From Mycobacteriales bacterium (GTDB lineage Bacteria > Actinomycetota > Actinomycetes > JAFAQI01): DNA of 35,729 nt. Both the position numbers and the translations under genes were made by a program. Within the stretch, counting starts at the first letter, position 1, and each line of letters starts with the position of its first letter. Location of the stretch: positions 1 through 35,729 of the forward strand of contig DATJSI010000092.1 of assembly GCA_035504215.1 (NCBI GenBank), given 5' to 3'. The notes beneath the pieces are model-generated. The model did no database searches. It saw only the letters and a program-made list of their open reading frames with translations, and had not been told where the DNA came from. Shown piece by piece: positions 1 through 7,134 of the stretch.

Positions 1-462
1 ACCGCGCCGATAGACCATGAGCGACCGGTTGAAGGTGATCACCACCTTGCCTTCGGCGGTGTAACCCGTGCTGTGGACGGTCACGATGCCGACGTCGGGC
101 CGGCTGCCCGACGCGCGCGCGGCGACGACCTCGGATGCGGAGTAGACCGTCTCGCCCTCGAACAACGGGTTCGGCAACCGGACGTCGTCCCAGCCGAGGT
201 TCGCGAACACGTTCTGGGAGACGTCGAGGACGGACTGTCCGGTGACGAGAGCAAGCGTGAAAGCCGAGTTGACGAGTGGCCGCCCGTAGTGCGTCTGGCT
301 CGCGTAGTGCGCGTCGACGTGAACTCGCGCGGTGTTCTGGGTCAGCAACGAGAACCACGAGTTGTCCGTCGCGGTGACCGTGCGCCCGAACGGATGGCGA
401 TAGACGTCGCCGACCTCGAAGTCCTCGAAGTAGCGGCCCTCCCAGCCGGTGGGTTGGGTCAT
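1..462 (-). CDS. MaoC-family acyl-CoA hydratase/dehydratase (3' end outside window)
   Basis: The reading frame is open from the ATG at 462 to the window edge, giving 154 codons without a stop, so the C-terminus is missing. The start MTQPTGWEGRYFEDFEVGDV and the later stretch RVHVDAHYASQTHYGRPLVNS match the hot-dog-fold MaoC dehydratases, which hydrate 2-enoyl-CoA thioesters such as crotonyl- or mesaconyl-type substrates. FEVGD near residue 15 and the HxDxxYA motif near residue 48 are typical of the family. Its ATG overlaps the stop of the upstream dehydratase gene (ATGA), so the two are probably translationally coupled. The exact acyl-CoA substrate cannot be told. Confidence 0.85.
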   Translation of the reverse strand, partial: MTQPTGWEGRYFEDFEVGDVYRHPFGRTVTATDNSWFSLLTQNTARVHVDAHYASQTHYGRPLVNSAFTLALVTGQSVLDVSQNVFANLGWDDVRLPNPLFEGETVYSASEVVAARASGSRPDVGIVTVHSTGYTAEGKVVITFNRSLMVYRRG

Positions 463-1445
463 CGGATCGCTCCTGCTGCCGCTTCGGCGGGCGACATGAG
501 GCTCGCGAAGCGCGCCGCGTCGATGTTGCCGCCGGAGATCACCACGCCGATGCGACCGCACGCCTCGATCCGGCCGTTCAGAAGGGCGGCGACGCCCACC
601 GCGCCGCTCGGCTCCACGACCAGCTTCATCCGCTCGAACAGGAACCTCATCGCGTCGGCGATCTCCGCGTCGCTCACGACGACCACCCCGTCGACGAGCT
701 CGCGGTTGATCGCGAAGGTCAACACTCCGGGCTGCTCCGCTGCCAACCCGTCGGCGATCGTGTGCGGTACGTCGATCCGCACGCGCTCGCCGGCCCGCAT
801 CGACTGCTCGTGGTCGTTGCCCGCTTCGGGCTCGACGCCGATGACGCGCGTCGCGGGCACTCGGCCCTTGACCGCGGTCGAGACGCCGGCCATCAGGCCG
901 CCGCCACCCAGCGGGCCCACCACGGCGTCGAGCGGACCGGCCTGCTCGACCAGCTCGAGCCCGACCGTGCCCTGACCGGCCATGACATCCGGATGGTCGT
1001 ACGGCGGGACGATGGTGAGCCCGCGCTCGGCCGCAAGCGCCTCACCCAGCGCGGTGCGGTCCGCGGTGTAACGGTCGTAGCTGACCACTTCCGCGCCGTA
1101 CCCTTCGACAGCCCGGCGCTTGCCTTCCGGCGTGTCGAGCGGCATCAGGACCGTGGCGGTTGTACCGAACTCGCGGGCCGCGATGGCCACCGCCTGGCCG
1201 TGGTTGCCGGAGGAGTAGGTGGCAATCCCGCGCGCCCGCAGATCGGCGGGCAGGGCGCACACCGCGTTATAAGCGCCACGGAACTTGAAGGCGCCACCTC
1301 GCTGGAAGCTCTCGCACTTCAGGTAAACCTGAGCGCCAACGGCTTCGTCGAGCGTGGTCGATGTCAACACGGGTGTCCGGTGGGCGTGACCGCGCAGCCG
1401 CTCGGCTGCGGCTTCGACGTCGGCAAGGCTCAAGCGATCGCTCAC
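459..1445 (-). CDS. Threonine/serine dehydratase, PLP fold type II
   Basis: This 328-residue protein belongs to the PLP-dependent threonine ammonia-lyase/serine racemase family, which deaminates L-threonine or L-serine to a 2-oxo acid. The PLP lysine is Lys54 in GGAFKFRGAYN. The SSGNHGQA loop lies at about 78-85 and the phosphate-binding GGGG at about 180-183. There is no C-terminal ACT regulatory domain, so it resembles the short catabolic type rather than biosynthetic IlvA. I place the start at the GTG at 1445, just before the conserved SDRLSLADVEAAAERL. An upstream in-frame start at 1502 would add 19 unconserved-looking residues and leave only 13 bases to the divergent gene. It overlaps the downstream MaoC gene by four bases. 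Confidence 0.88.
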   Translation of the reverse strand: MSDRLSLADVEAAAERLRGHAHRTPVLTSTTLDEAVGAQVYLKCESFQRGGAFKFRGAYNAVCALPADLRARGIATYSSGNHGQAVAIAAREFGTTATVLMPLDTPEGKRRAVEGYGAEVVSYDRYTADRTALGEALAAERGLTIVPPYDHPDVMAGQGTVGLELVEQAGPLDAVVGPLGGGGLMAGVSTAVKGRVPATRVIGVEPEAGNDHEQSMRAGERVRIDVPHTIADGLAAEQPGVLTFAINRELVDGVVVVSDAEIADAMRFLFERMKLVVEPSGAVGVAALLNGRIEACGRIGVVISGGNIDAARFASLMSPAEAAAGAIR

Positions 1446-1515
1446 GGTGAGCAGAATCTCACGCCGCAGGTTGCGGCAGGATGATGCCGCCAGCCGGATC
1501 AAAGGGGGTTGCTAG

Positions 1516-2670
1516 GTGCTCCTCACCCACGACGAACGCGATGTCGTCGACATCGTTCGCCGCTTCGTCGACGACCGGGTGAAGCCGGTCGCGCACGACT
1601 TGGAACGGTCCGACACCTATCCCGAGCAGCTCATCGACGCGATGAAGGAGATGGGGATCTTCGGGCTCGCGATTCCCGAGCCGTACGGCGCAACGCTGGT
1701 GTCGACCCCGTGCTTCGCTGCCGTGACGATCGAGCTGGCCCGCGGCTGGATGAGCCTGGCCGGCGCGATGGGTTCGCACACGGTGGTCGCGACGCTGCTC
1801 GCGAAGTTCGGGACCGAGGAGCAGAAGCAGCGCTACCTGCCACGGATGGCCACCGGTGAGATCCGCGCCGCGATGGCACTGACCGAGCCCGGCGGCGGGT
1901 CCGATCTGCAAGCACTGCGCACCGTCGCCCGCCGCGACGGTGACAGCTACGTCGTCAATGGCGCAAAAGCGTGGATCACGAATGCTCAGCGCGCGGCGCT
2001 GATCGCGTTGCTGTGCAAGACCGATCCCGATGCCGACCCCGCGCACGCGGGGATCAGCATCCTGCTCGTCGAGAAGCAGGACGGTCTCACCGTCGGTAGT
2101 CCCCTTCCGAAGTTGGGGTACCGCGGGGTCGAGACCTGCGAGCTGTCCTTCGACGACTACCGCGCTCCGGTCGCCTCGCTGCTCGGGGCAGCGGAGGGCC
2201 AAGGGTTCGCGCAGATGATGACCGGCCTCGAGATCGGCCGGATCCAGGTCGGTGCCAGAGCGGTCGGGGTCGCGCAGGCTGCGTTCGACGACTCCTTCGC
2301 CTATGCCCAGCAACGCGAGAGCTTCGGCAAGCCGATCTGGCAGCACCAGTCGATCGGCAACTACCTCGCGGACATGGCCACGAGGATCACCGCCGCCCGC
2401 CTGCTCGTGCTGGAGGCGGCGGCGCGGCTCGATGCGGGCGAACGCTGCGATCTCGAGGCCGGGATGGCCAAGCTGTTCGCCTCCGAGATCTGCATGGAGG
2501 CCGCTCTCACCGCGATCCGGATTCACGGCGCGCACGGCTACTCGACCGACGTCGACGTGGAGCGCTACTTCCGCGACGCGCCCCTGATGATCGTCGGCGA
2601 AGGCACCAACGAGATCCAGCGCAATGTCATCGCCCGCCAGCTCGTGCAGCGTGGTGGGCTGCCGTACTAG
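1516..2670 (+). CDS. Acyl-CoA dehydrogenase
   Basis: This 384-residue flavoprotein has the three-part ACAD layout: helical N-terminal domain (about 1-115), beta domain with the FAD/substrate loop MALTEPGGGSDLQ (about 118-130), and C-terminal helical domain. The motif MIVGEGTNEIQR near the C-terminus carries the probable catalytic base Glu362. Such enzymes oxidise acyl-CoA to 2-enoyl-CoA and pass electrons to ETF. The GTG at 1516 fits the usual N-terminus (LLTHDERDVVDIVRRF). It is divergent from the dehydratase gene and followed after 58 bases by a hydroxyacid dehydrogenase. That pairing suggests short or branched-chain (for example valine) catabolism, but this is inference. Confidence 0.9.
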   Translation: MLLTHDERDVVDIVRRFVDDRVKPVAHDLERSDTYPEQLIDAMKEMGIFGLAIPEPYGATLVSTPCFAAVTIELARGWMSLAGAMGSHTVVATLLAKFGTEEQKQRYLPRMATGEIRAAMALTEPGGGSDLQALRTVARRDGDSYVVNGAKAWITNAQRAALIALLCKTDPDADPAHAGISILLVEKQDGLTVGSPLPKLGYRGVETCELSFDDYRAPVASLLGAAEGQGFAQMMTGLEIGRIQVGARAVGVAQAAFDDSFAYAQQRESFGKPIWQHQSIGNYLADMATRITAARLLVLEAAARLDAGERCDLEAGMAKLFASEICMEAALTAIRIHGAHGYSTDVDVERYFRDAPLMIVGEGTNEIQRNVIARQLVQRGGLPY

Positions 2671-2728
2671 TCGGATGCACCACCGTCGCCCACGGGTGGC
2701 GCTGCCCTGCCGCGGGTAGCGTCCGATC

Positions 2729-3589
2729 ATGCGAGTGACGATCATCGGGCTGGGCAAGATCGGGCATGCGTTCGCCGGGCGGGCGCTGGACAAGGGCCAC
2801 GAGGTCACGGTCTGGAACCGGACCGCCGGCGTCGGGGCGGATCTCGACGAAGCCGGCGCGACCCGGGCGGACAGCATCGCGGACGCCTGCAAGGCGGCCG
2901 AGGTCGTGCATGTCGTGGTCGCGGACGACGCGGCGGTGGAAGCGGTCTGCCTCGGGCCGGACGGAGTGCTGAGCGCGCTCGGGCCGGACGGAGTGCTCGC
3001 CAACCACAGCACGGTGTCGCCCGGCCTGGCGCGCCGGTTGGCGGCCGACGGCCCCGACGGGCGTGTCCTCGACGCGCCGGTCATGGGATCGCCCTCGCTG
3101 GTCGCGGAGGGCGGCTCGCGGCTGCTGATCGGTGGCGACGAGACCACCGTGAACCGGCTGGCGCCGCTCTGGGACGACCTCGCCGCCGGCTACACCTACT
3201 GTGGTGGCCCCGGCACCGGCGCGACAGTCAAGATCCTGTCCAACCTCCAGCTCGTCGTCGGGGTGACGGCGATGGCGGAGGGCATCCGGATCGCCCGGGC
3301 CCATGGCCTGCCCGACGAGCTGGTCGAGTCGGTCTTCGGCGGCTCCCCTGTCACGAGCAAGGCCACCCAGCAACGACTCGGGTCGTTGCTGTCCGCGGAC
3401 CACGACGGGTGGTTCCCGCCGTACCTCGCCCGCAAGGATGTCCGGCTCGCGGTCGCGTTGGCCACCGAGGGCGGAGTGCCGGTCGAGCTCGGGCCGGCGA
3501 CCGACCGGCTGCTCACGACCGTGGTGGACTCCGGCACGGACTGGCCGGACTTCACCGCGGTGATCGAGGCACTCGCGCCGGGCGGCTGA
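2729..3589 (+). CDS. NAD(P)-dependent beta-hydroxyacid dehydrogenase (3-hydroxyisobutyrate dehydrogenase-like)
   Basis: 286 residues. The N-terminal Rossmann domain opens with MRVTIIGLGKIGHAFAGRAL (GxGxxG at 7-12), followed by VWNRT, typical of the 6-phosphogluconate/3-hydroxyisobutyrate dehydrogenase family. DAPVMGSPSLVAEGG at about 115-129 corresponds to the substrate loop. Lys168 with Asn172 in GATVKILSNLQ is the catalytic lysine pattern. Retention of this lysine favours a hydroxyacid dehydrogenase over an imine reductase. It follows the acyl-CoA dehydrogenase on the same strand and may act in the same branched-chain pathway. An in-frame 27-base tandem duplication at residues about 75-90 repeats LGPDGVL. 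Confidence 0.85.
   Translation: MRVTIIGLGKIGHAFAGRALDKGHEVTVWNRTAGVGADLDEAGATRADSIADACKAAEVVHVVVADDAAVEAVCLGPDGVLSALGPDGVLANHSTVSPGLARRLAADGPDGRVLDAPVMGSPSLVAEGGSRLLIGGDETTVNRLAPLWDDLAAGYTYCGGPGTGATVKILSNLQLVVGVTAMAEGIRIARAHGLPDELVESVFGGSPVTSKATQQRLGSLLSADHDGWFPPYLARKDVRLAVALATEGGVPVELGPATDRLLTTVVDSGTDWPDFTAVIEALAPGG
2951..2997 (+). repeat. In-frame direct repeat within the hydroxyacid dehydrogenase
   Basis: The 20-base string CTCGGGCCGGACGGAGTGCT occurs at 2951-2970 and again at 2978-2997. The period is 27 bases (nine codons), so the frame is kept and the protein reads LGPDGVL twice. This looks like a recent tandem duplication. Confidence 0.9.
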
Positions 3590-3614
3590 GCCCGATCGGG
3601 GCCGCGCCGCCGGC

Positions 3615-3980
3615 TCACGGAACCAGCGCAGAGACCTTCTTCGGCACGCACATCCGCCAAGCCTCGACCAGCAGTTCCCGCAGCTCGACCTCGTCGATCT
3701 CAGCGAGCCGCACCCGCACCCAGTTGTAGCGCTCGTCCGAGCGGACCGGCATCAGGAACTTCTCCGGCTCGGCGGCAACCAGCGCCACGCGCTCCTCTTT
3801 CGGGAACCCGAAGCCCATCAGCGTCTCGTCGGGTGACACGGAGGCATAGACCAGGCTGCGGATCCGGAACTTCACGTGGTCGCGGATCAGGTGCTCTTCG
3901 GTGCGCGGGAGAGCGAGCGCGATCGCGCGGATGTCCTCGAGGTCGACGCCTTTCACGCAGCCGACGGTAACGGCCGGCAC
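3615..3980 (-). CDS. MmcQ/YjbR family protein
   Basis: 121 residues. The order LEDIRAIALALPRTEEH, KFRI, LMGFGFPKEERVALVAAEP, FLMPVRSDERYNWVRVRL and ELRELLVEAWRMCVPKK is that of the small MmcQ/YjbR proteins. These adopt a double-wing fold often described as DNA-binding-like, with no firmly established reaction. It stands alone, convergent with the upstream hydroxyacid dehydrogenase. The ATG at 3980 is used; a few residues later there are alternative starts before the conserved VDLEDIRA. Confidence 0.85.
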   Translation of the reverse strand: MPAVTVGCVKGVDLEDIRAIALALPRTEEHLIRDHVKFRIRSLVYASVSPDETLMGFGFPKEERVALVAAEPEKFLMPVRSDERYNWVRVRLAEIDEVELRELLVEAWRMCVPKKVSALVP

Positions 3981-3998
3981 CGACAGGACACCGGACGC

Positions 3999-5114
3999 TC
4001 AGTCGGCCACGTCGGCCAGCGAGCTGGCCCGGATCCCTGCGCTCCACTTCTCCTCGATCCGGCCGAACCGCCAGATCGCGAGCGCGAGGACCCAGGTCAC
4101 GACGAACAAACCGACAATGATGAAGCCGAGGGTGTTGATATCCGCATTCTGCATGTCGGTCCAGAAGCGGCCGTTGATGTTCAACTGCTGAGAGAGCAGG
4201 CCGAGCAACTCGACCGTGCCGATGACCAGCGCGACGATCACCGACAGCGTCGTGATCGTGATGTTGTAGTAGACCTTGCGGACCGGCTTGGAGAAGGCCC
4301 AGCCGTAGGCGAAGTTCATGAACGTGCCGTCGATGGTGTCGAATAGGCACATGCCGGCCGCGAAGAGCACCGGCAGGCAGAGGATCGCGTACCACGGCAG
4401 GCCGCTGGCGGCGCCGGCGGATGCGAGCACGAGCAACGCCACCTCGGTGGCGGTGTCAAAGCCGAGGCCGAACAGCACACCCACCGGGTACATCTGCCCG
4501 GGTTTGGTGATCGACTTCATGATCGGACGAAGGATTCGGTTCATCAGCCCGCGGTTGTTCAGGTGCTGCTCGAGGGTCTCTTCGTCGTAGACCCCACGGC
4601 GAATATCGCGGAAGACCTTCACGATCCCCACGAGGATGATCACGTTGATCACGGCAATGATGTACAGGAACGTGCCGGACACGCTTGTGCCGATGAGTCC
4701 CGTGTAGTGGTGAAGGCCCGAGTTGTCGTTCTTGACCGGCCCGACCAACGCCCGCACGCCAAGAGACAACAGGAAGGCGAGCGCGAACACGATCGTCGAG
4801 TGGCCGAGGGAGAACCAGAAGCCGACCGACATCGGTCGCTGACCATCGTTCATCAGCTTTCGGGTGGTGTTGTCGATCGCGGCGATGTGGTCGGCGTCGA
4901 AGGCGTGCCGCATGCCCAGGGTGTACGCCGTGACGCCGATCCCGACCCCGAAGGTCTTGGTGCCGAGGCTGTAGTGATGCGGCGAAACCAAGGCGACGAC
5001 GGTGAACCACCCGATCACGTTCAGCGCAATGATCACCGAGGCCATGCCGGCGAGCTTCGCCCACTCGGTGCGCGACAGGCCCTGACGGATCTGGGCCAGC
5101 TTCGCTGGCGGCAT
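3999..5114 (-). CDS. High-affinity nickel/cobalt permease (NiCoT, HoxN/NixA family)
   Basis: The protein has 371 residues from the ATG at 5114, the usual NiCoT size. It is hydrophobic, with about eight membrane segments. The NiCoT signature HAFDADH (His70, Asp75, His76) in the second segment binds the metal. GHSTIVFALAF, GFDTATEVALL and FDTIDGTFMNFAYGWAF are the other family signatures. It imports Ni2+ and/or Co2+ across the cytoplasmic membrane; which metal cannot be told. I chose 5114 because AGGA lies seven bases before this ATG. In-frame starts at 5261 and 5486 lack a ribosome-binding site and would add low-complexity Ser/Thr sequence. No urease or hydrogenase genes are in the window. Confidence 0.93.
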   Translation of the reverse strand: MPPAKLAQIRQGLSRTEWAKLAGMASVIIALNVIGWFTVVALVSPHHYSLGTKTFGVGIGVTAYTLGMRHAFDADHIAAIDNTTRKLMNDGQRPMSVGFWFSLGHSTIVFALAFLLSLGVRALVGPVKNDNSGLHHYTGLIGTSVSGTFLYIIAVINVIILVGIVKVFRDIRRGVYDEETLEQHLNNRGLMNRILRPIMKSITKPGQMYPVGVLFGLGFDTATEVALLVLASAGAASGLPWYAILCLPVLFAAGMCLFDTIDGTFMNFAYGWAFSKPVRKVYYNITITTLSVIVALVIGTVELLGLLSQQLNINGRFWTDMQNADINTLGFIIVGLFVVTWVLALAIWRFGRIEEKWSAGIRASSLADVAD

Positions 5115-5133
5115 TAATCCATCCTGCCCTAAC

Positions 5134-5148
5134 TGCGACAGTGTCGCA
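5134..5148. promoter_or_regulatory. Perfect palindrome upstream of the nickel/cobalt permease
   Basis: TGCGACA-G-TGTCGCA is a perfect 7+7 inverted repeat centred about 27 bases upstream of the permease ATG. Position and symmetry suit an operator for a metal-responsive repressor, but no matching regulator is encoded nearby, so the assignment is inference. Confidence 0.45.
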
Positions 5149-5197
5149 ACCAGCAGGGCCGGCCGGTACGGCGAAAACCCGTCTTCTGTGGACGATG

Positions 5198-5219
5198 CGG
5201 TGGATGACCCGGTGGATGA
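5198..5219. repeat. Tandem CGGTGGATGA repeat in the permease upstream region
   Basis: CGGTGGATGA occurs at 5198-5207 and 5210-5219 (12-base period). TGTGGAC strings flank the repeat at about 5187, 5254 and 5265. The region may contain protein-binding repeats; it is not coding if the permease starts at 5114. Confidence 0.4.
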
Positions 5220-5304
5220 GTGGATCTTGCTGGGGGTAAATACGGCGTCGGTTGTGGACATCGTGTGGACGCAAAAAGATCTTGAAAAAAGTTCGCGAAA
5301 CCTC

Positions 5305-5333
5305 TTGTGCCCGTGGGTCGCACCCACTAGACA
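5305..5333 (+). promoter_or_regulatory. Possible promoter for the structured RNA
   Basis: TTGTGC (5305-5310) and TAGACA (5328-5333) are separated by 17 bases, resembling sigma-70-type -35 and -10 elements, although the last -10 base is not T. Transcription would begin near 5340, just before the first hairpin of the candidate RNA. The spacer itself holds GTGGGT-CGC-ACCCAC. Confidence 0.3.
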
Positions 5334-5339
5334 TTCACC

Positions 5340-5549
5340 TGTCACCGGGAAGCCGGAGGCCGGGTCAGAGGAAACTCTGATCACGTCAGGGGAGACTCTG
5401 ACACGAGCGGTGAGTCGGGAAACCGGATCACCGAGCGGGGCTTCAGGGCACCGGTACCGGCAAGGCAACGCACGGTAGCCGAGCAATCGGCTTACCGGTG
5501 CAGCGGAGCCGAGTGAGGCCCCTCCAACTCATACTTGGAGGGGCCTCAC
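5340..5549 (+). ncRNA. Candidate structured RNA with GNRA-capped hairpins
   Basis: Four successive inverted repeats on this strand each close on a GNRA tetraloop. (A) 5364-5381, TCAGAG/CTCTGA with GAAA. (B) 5385-5402, GTCAGGG/CTCTGAC with GAGA. (C) 5408-5433, CGGTGA/TCACCG outer stem, a G-A mismatch and an inner stem with GAAA. (D) 5470-5501, GCAC/GTGC, GGTA/TACC and GCCGA/TCGGC with GCAA and two single-base bulges. Hairpins A and B are near-duplicates; where they differ, pairing is kept (A-U to G-U, G-U to G-C). The array ends in a 15-bp hairpin. On the opposite strand the loops would be TTTC, TCTC and TTGC, so the RNA most likely reads plus. It could be a small RNA or the leader of the MIP channel gene, which starts 120 bases later. 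I do not recognise the family. Confidence 0.6.
5513..5549 (+). terminator. Perfect 15-bp hairpin, probable intrinsic terminator
   Basis: GTGAGGCCCCTCCAA (5513-5527) pairs without mismatch to TTGGAGGGGCCTCAC (5535-5549) around the loop CTCATAC. There is no U-tract, which is common for actinobacterial terminators. It lies upstream of both flanking genes. It therefore terminates neither coding transcript, but it would end the candidate RNA or act as an attenuator for the MIP gene. Confidence 0.7.
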
Positions 5550-5669
5550 GCCATTCTGCCCAACATCTTCTGCGCGACCGGGCAGCGACACACTGAAGAT
5601 CGCGCGAATTCTCCGCTACTGCGTGATGACCGCTTGCGGCTCGCGCGCCCTCGTAGCGTTGAGGTCGAG

Positions 5670-6503
5670 ATGGAGCACACCGATGCATTGCCGGCGCAAA
5701 GCGGTGTCCATCTGGTCGAGTGGGCGTGCGAGTTCGCCGGCACCGCCGCGTTGCTCGTCGGTGGGTTGTCGGCCGTGTGTTTCGACTTCGGCCCGGGAAC
5801 GCCGTTGCACGCCGTGCCGCATTCCGCCCGGCTGCTGATCACCGGCTTGCTGTTCGCCGGCACCGGCAGCCTGATCGCGATCAGCCCGCCGGGCCGGCGC
5901 AGCGGCGCGCACATCAACCCGGTCGTCACGCTGGCCTTCTGGACCCAGCGCAAGGTCCACCCGCACGACGTCTTCGGCTACGTGATCGCCCAGTGCACGG
6001 GAGCCATCCTCGGGGCCGCGATCGTGCGACTGCTGTGGCAGCACAAGGCAAGCGTTCTCGATGTCGGCGCAACGACACCGGGACGCGGGCTGTCGGATCC
6101 CGAAGCAGCGCTCGTCGAGGCGCTCATGACGGCAATCCTCATCATCACCATTCTGTTCATGACCTCGAGCGCTCGGACCGCACGGTGGACACCGCTCGTG
6201 CTGTGGCTGGTGATCGCGACCCTCGTCTGGCAGGGCGCGCCCTACACCGGCACAAGCTTGAACCCGGCGCGCAGCCTCGGTCCCGCGCTCGTCGCGCCAC
6301 TGTGGTCGCACTTCGAGGTGTACGTCGCCGGACCGCTGCTCGGCGGCGCGGTCGCGGTCGCGGTGTTCGCGGCGTTTCGCGACCGGCACGTGCTCACTGC
6401 CAAGCTGTTCCACGATCCGGCGTACCCGTCGACGTTGGCGACCAGCCTGCCGACGGCTCCCGGTCCGGACGCCGCCCGCAGACTTTCCGGTTCAGCCGGC
6501 TGA
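5670..6503 (+). CDS. MIP-family channel (aquaporin/glycerol facilitator type)
   Basis: 277 residues with six predicted membrane spans and two half-membrane loops. The first pore motif is NPV (83-85, SGAHINPVVTLAFW) in place of the usual NPA. The second is canonical NPA (198-200, GTSLNPARSLGPAL), followed by the selectivity arginine Arg201. MIP channels conduct water or small neutral solutes; the solute cannot be assigned here. The ATG at 5670 has GAGGT about nine bases upstream. The longer frame from 5535 would begin inside the terminator-like hairpin and is rejected. A possible -10 (TAGCGT, 5654-5659) lies close to the start. Confidence 0.88.
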   Translation: MEHTDALPAQSGVHLVEWACEFAGTAALLVGGLSAVCFDFGPGTPLHAVPHSARLLITGLLFAGTGSLIAISPPGRRSGAHINPVVTLAFWTQRKVHPHDVFGYVIAQCTGAILGAAIVRLLWQHKASVLDVGATTPGRGLSDPEAALVEALMTAILIITILFMTSSARTARWTPLVLWLVIATLVWQGAPYTGTSLNPARSLGPALVAPLWSHFEVYVAGPLLGGAVAVAVFAAFRDRHVLTAKLFHDPAYPSTLATSLPTAPGPDAARRLSGSAG

Positions 6504-6534
6504 GCAGAGCGCGTCGCGATGAAGCCCTTACTAC

Positions 6535-7080
6535 TCAGGACCCGGGGCACTCCATGTCGACCCAAGCAGTCAGTGCGGCGCCAGCGTTGCGCAGCTTGAC
6601 GTTCGTGCCCAGACCTTGGAGAGACTTCGCCATCGACTGCAGGCTGGTCGCCTTCGACATGATCGAAACCATCCGCGAGTACGCCGCCTGGACGGTCCGC
6701 AGGTCGCCCTGCAGAGAGCTCGGCACTTGCGGCGAGAGCACGCCGATGTCGTGCGAAACCGCAGTGAACACCCGGACCAGGTTGGCCTTGTACGTCGCGA
6801 ACGACGTCCCGCCTCCGGTGGCGAGCTCGTGCTCGATGGCGAGGATCTGCGCCTTGTAGGCGGTGCCTTCGTGGCACAGCGATCCGGTGCCCGTCACCGG
6901 CGGCACCGATGGCGAGCTGGCGGCGGTGGCCGGACTCGACACAGCGGTTGACGGGCTCGACGCGGCCGCCGCGGGCGTGGACGGCGGCGCGCCGGCACTC
7001 GGGCTGCTCGATGAGCTGCACGCGCTCAGGAAGAACAGCCCGCACAGTGCAACGGCTCCGAACGCATGACGAACGCGCAT
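6535..7080 (-). CDS. Putative lipoprotein, function unknown
   Basis: 181 residues. A positively charged start and hydrophobic stretch lead to the lipobox LSAC with lipidation at Cys21. A Ser/Pro/Ala-rich low-complexity linker follows to about residue 62. The C-terminal 115 residues look helical and contain two cysteines (GSLCHEG and DMECPGS), one near each end, which may form a disulfide. The protein should sit on the outer face of the membrane. I do not recognise the domain. It is convergent with the MIP gene, 31 bases away. Confidence 0.75.
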   Translation of the reverse strand: MRVRHAFGAVALCGLFFLSACSSSSSPSAGAPPSTPAAAASSPSTAVSSPATAASSPSVPPVTGTGSLCHEGTAYKAQILAIEHELATGGGTSFATYKANLVRVFTAVSHDIGVLSPQVPSSLQGDLRTVQAAYSRMVSIMSKATSLQSMAKSLQGLGTNVKLRNAGAALTAWVDMECPGS

Positions 7081-7134
7081 GGCTACCCCACCCCTGATCT
7101 TGCCCTCCGCAGGAGCGTAACCGCCTGTGCTGCG

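Noticed and set aside
5187-5271. DnaA-box cluster or replication origin from repeated TGTGGAC strings
   Set aside because: No full TTGTCCACA-type box is present, and there are no dnaA, dnaN or partition genes nearby.
5262-5486. N-terminal extension of the nickel/cobalt permease to 5486
   Set aside because: It would add 124 residues without family match, has no ribosome-binding site and would run through the hairpin array.
5401-5501. Cyclic-di-GMP-I riboswitch
   Set aside because: GGTAGCC...TTACC resembles the 3' part, but the conserved GCAAAGCC and the rest of the aptamer core are absent.
5341-5549. Cobalamin riboswitch before the nickel/cobalt permease
   Set aside because: GGGAAGCCGG looked suggestive, but neither strand has the conserved GCCACTG/GCAACTG core, and the GNRA hairpins favour the strand opposite to the permease.
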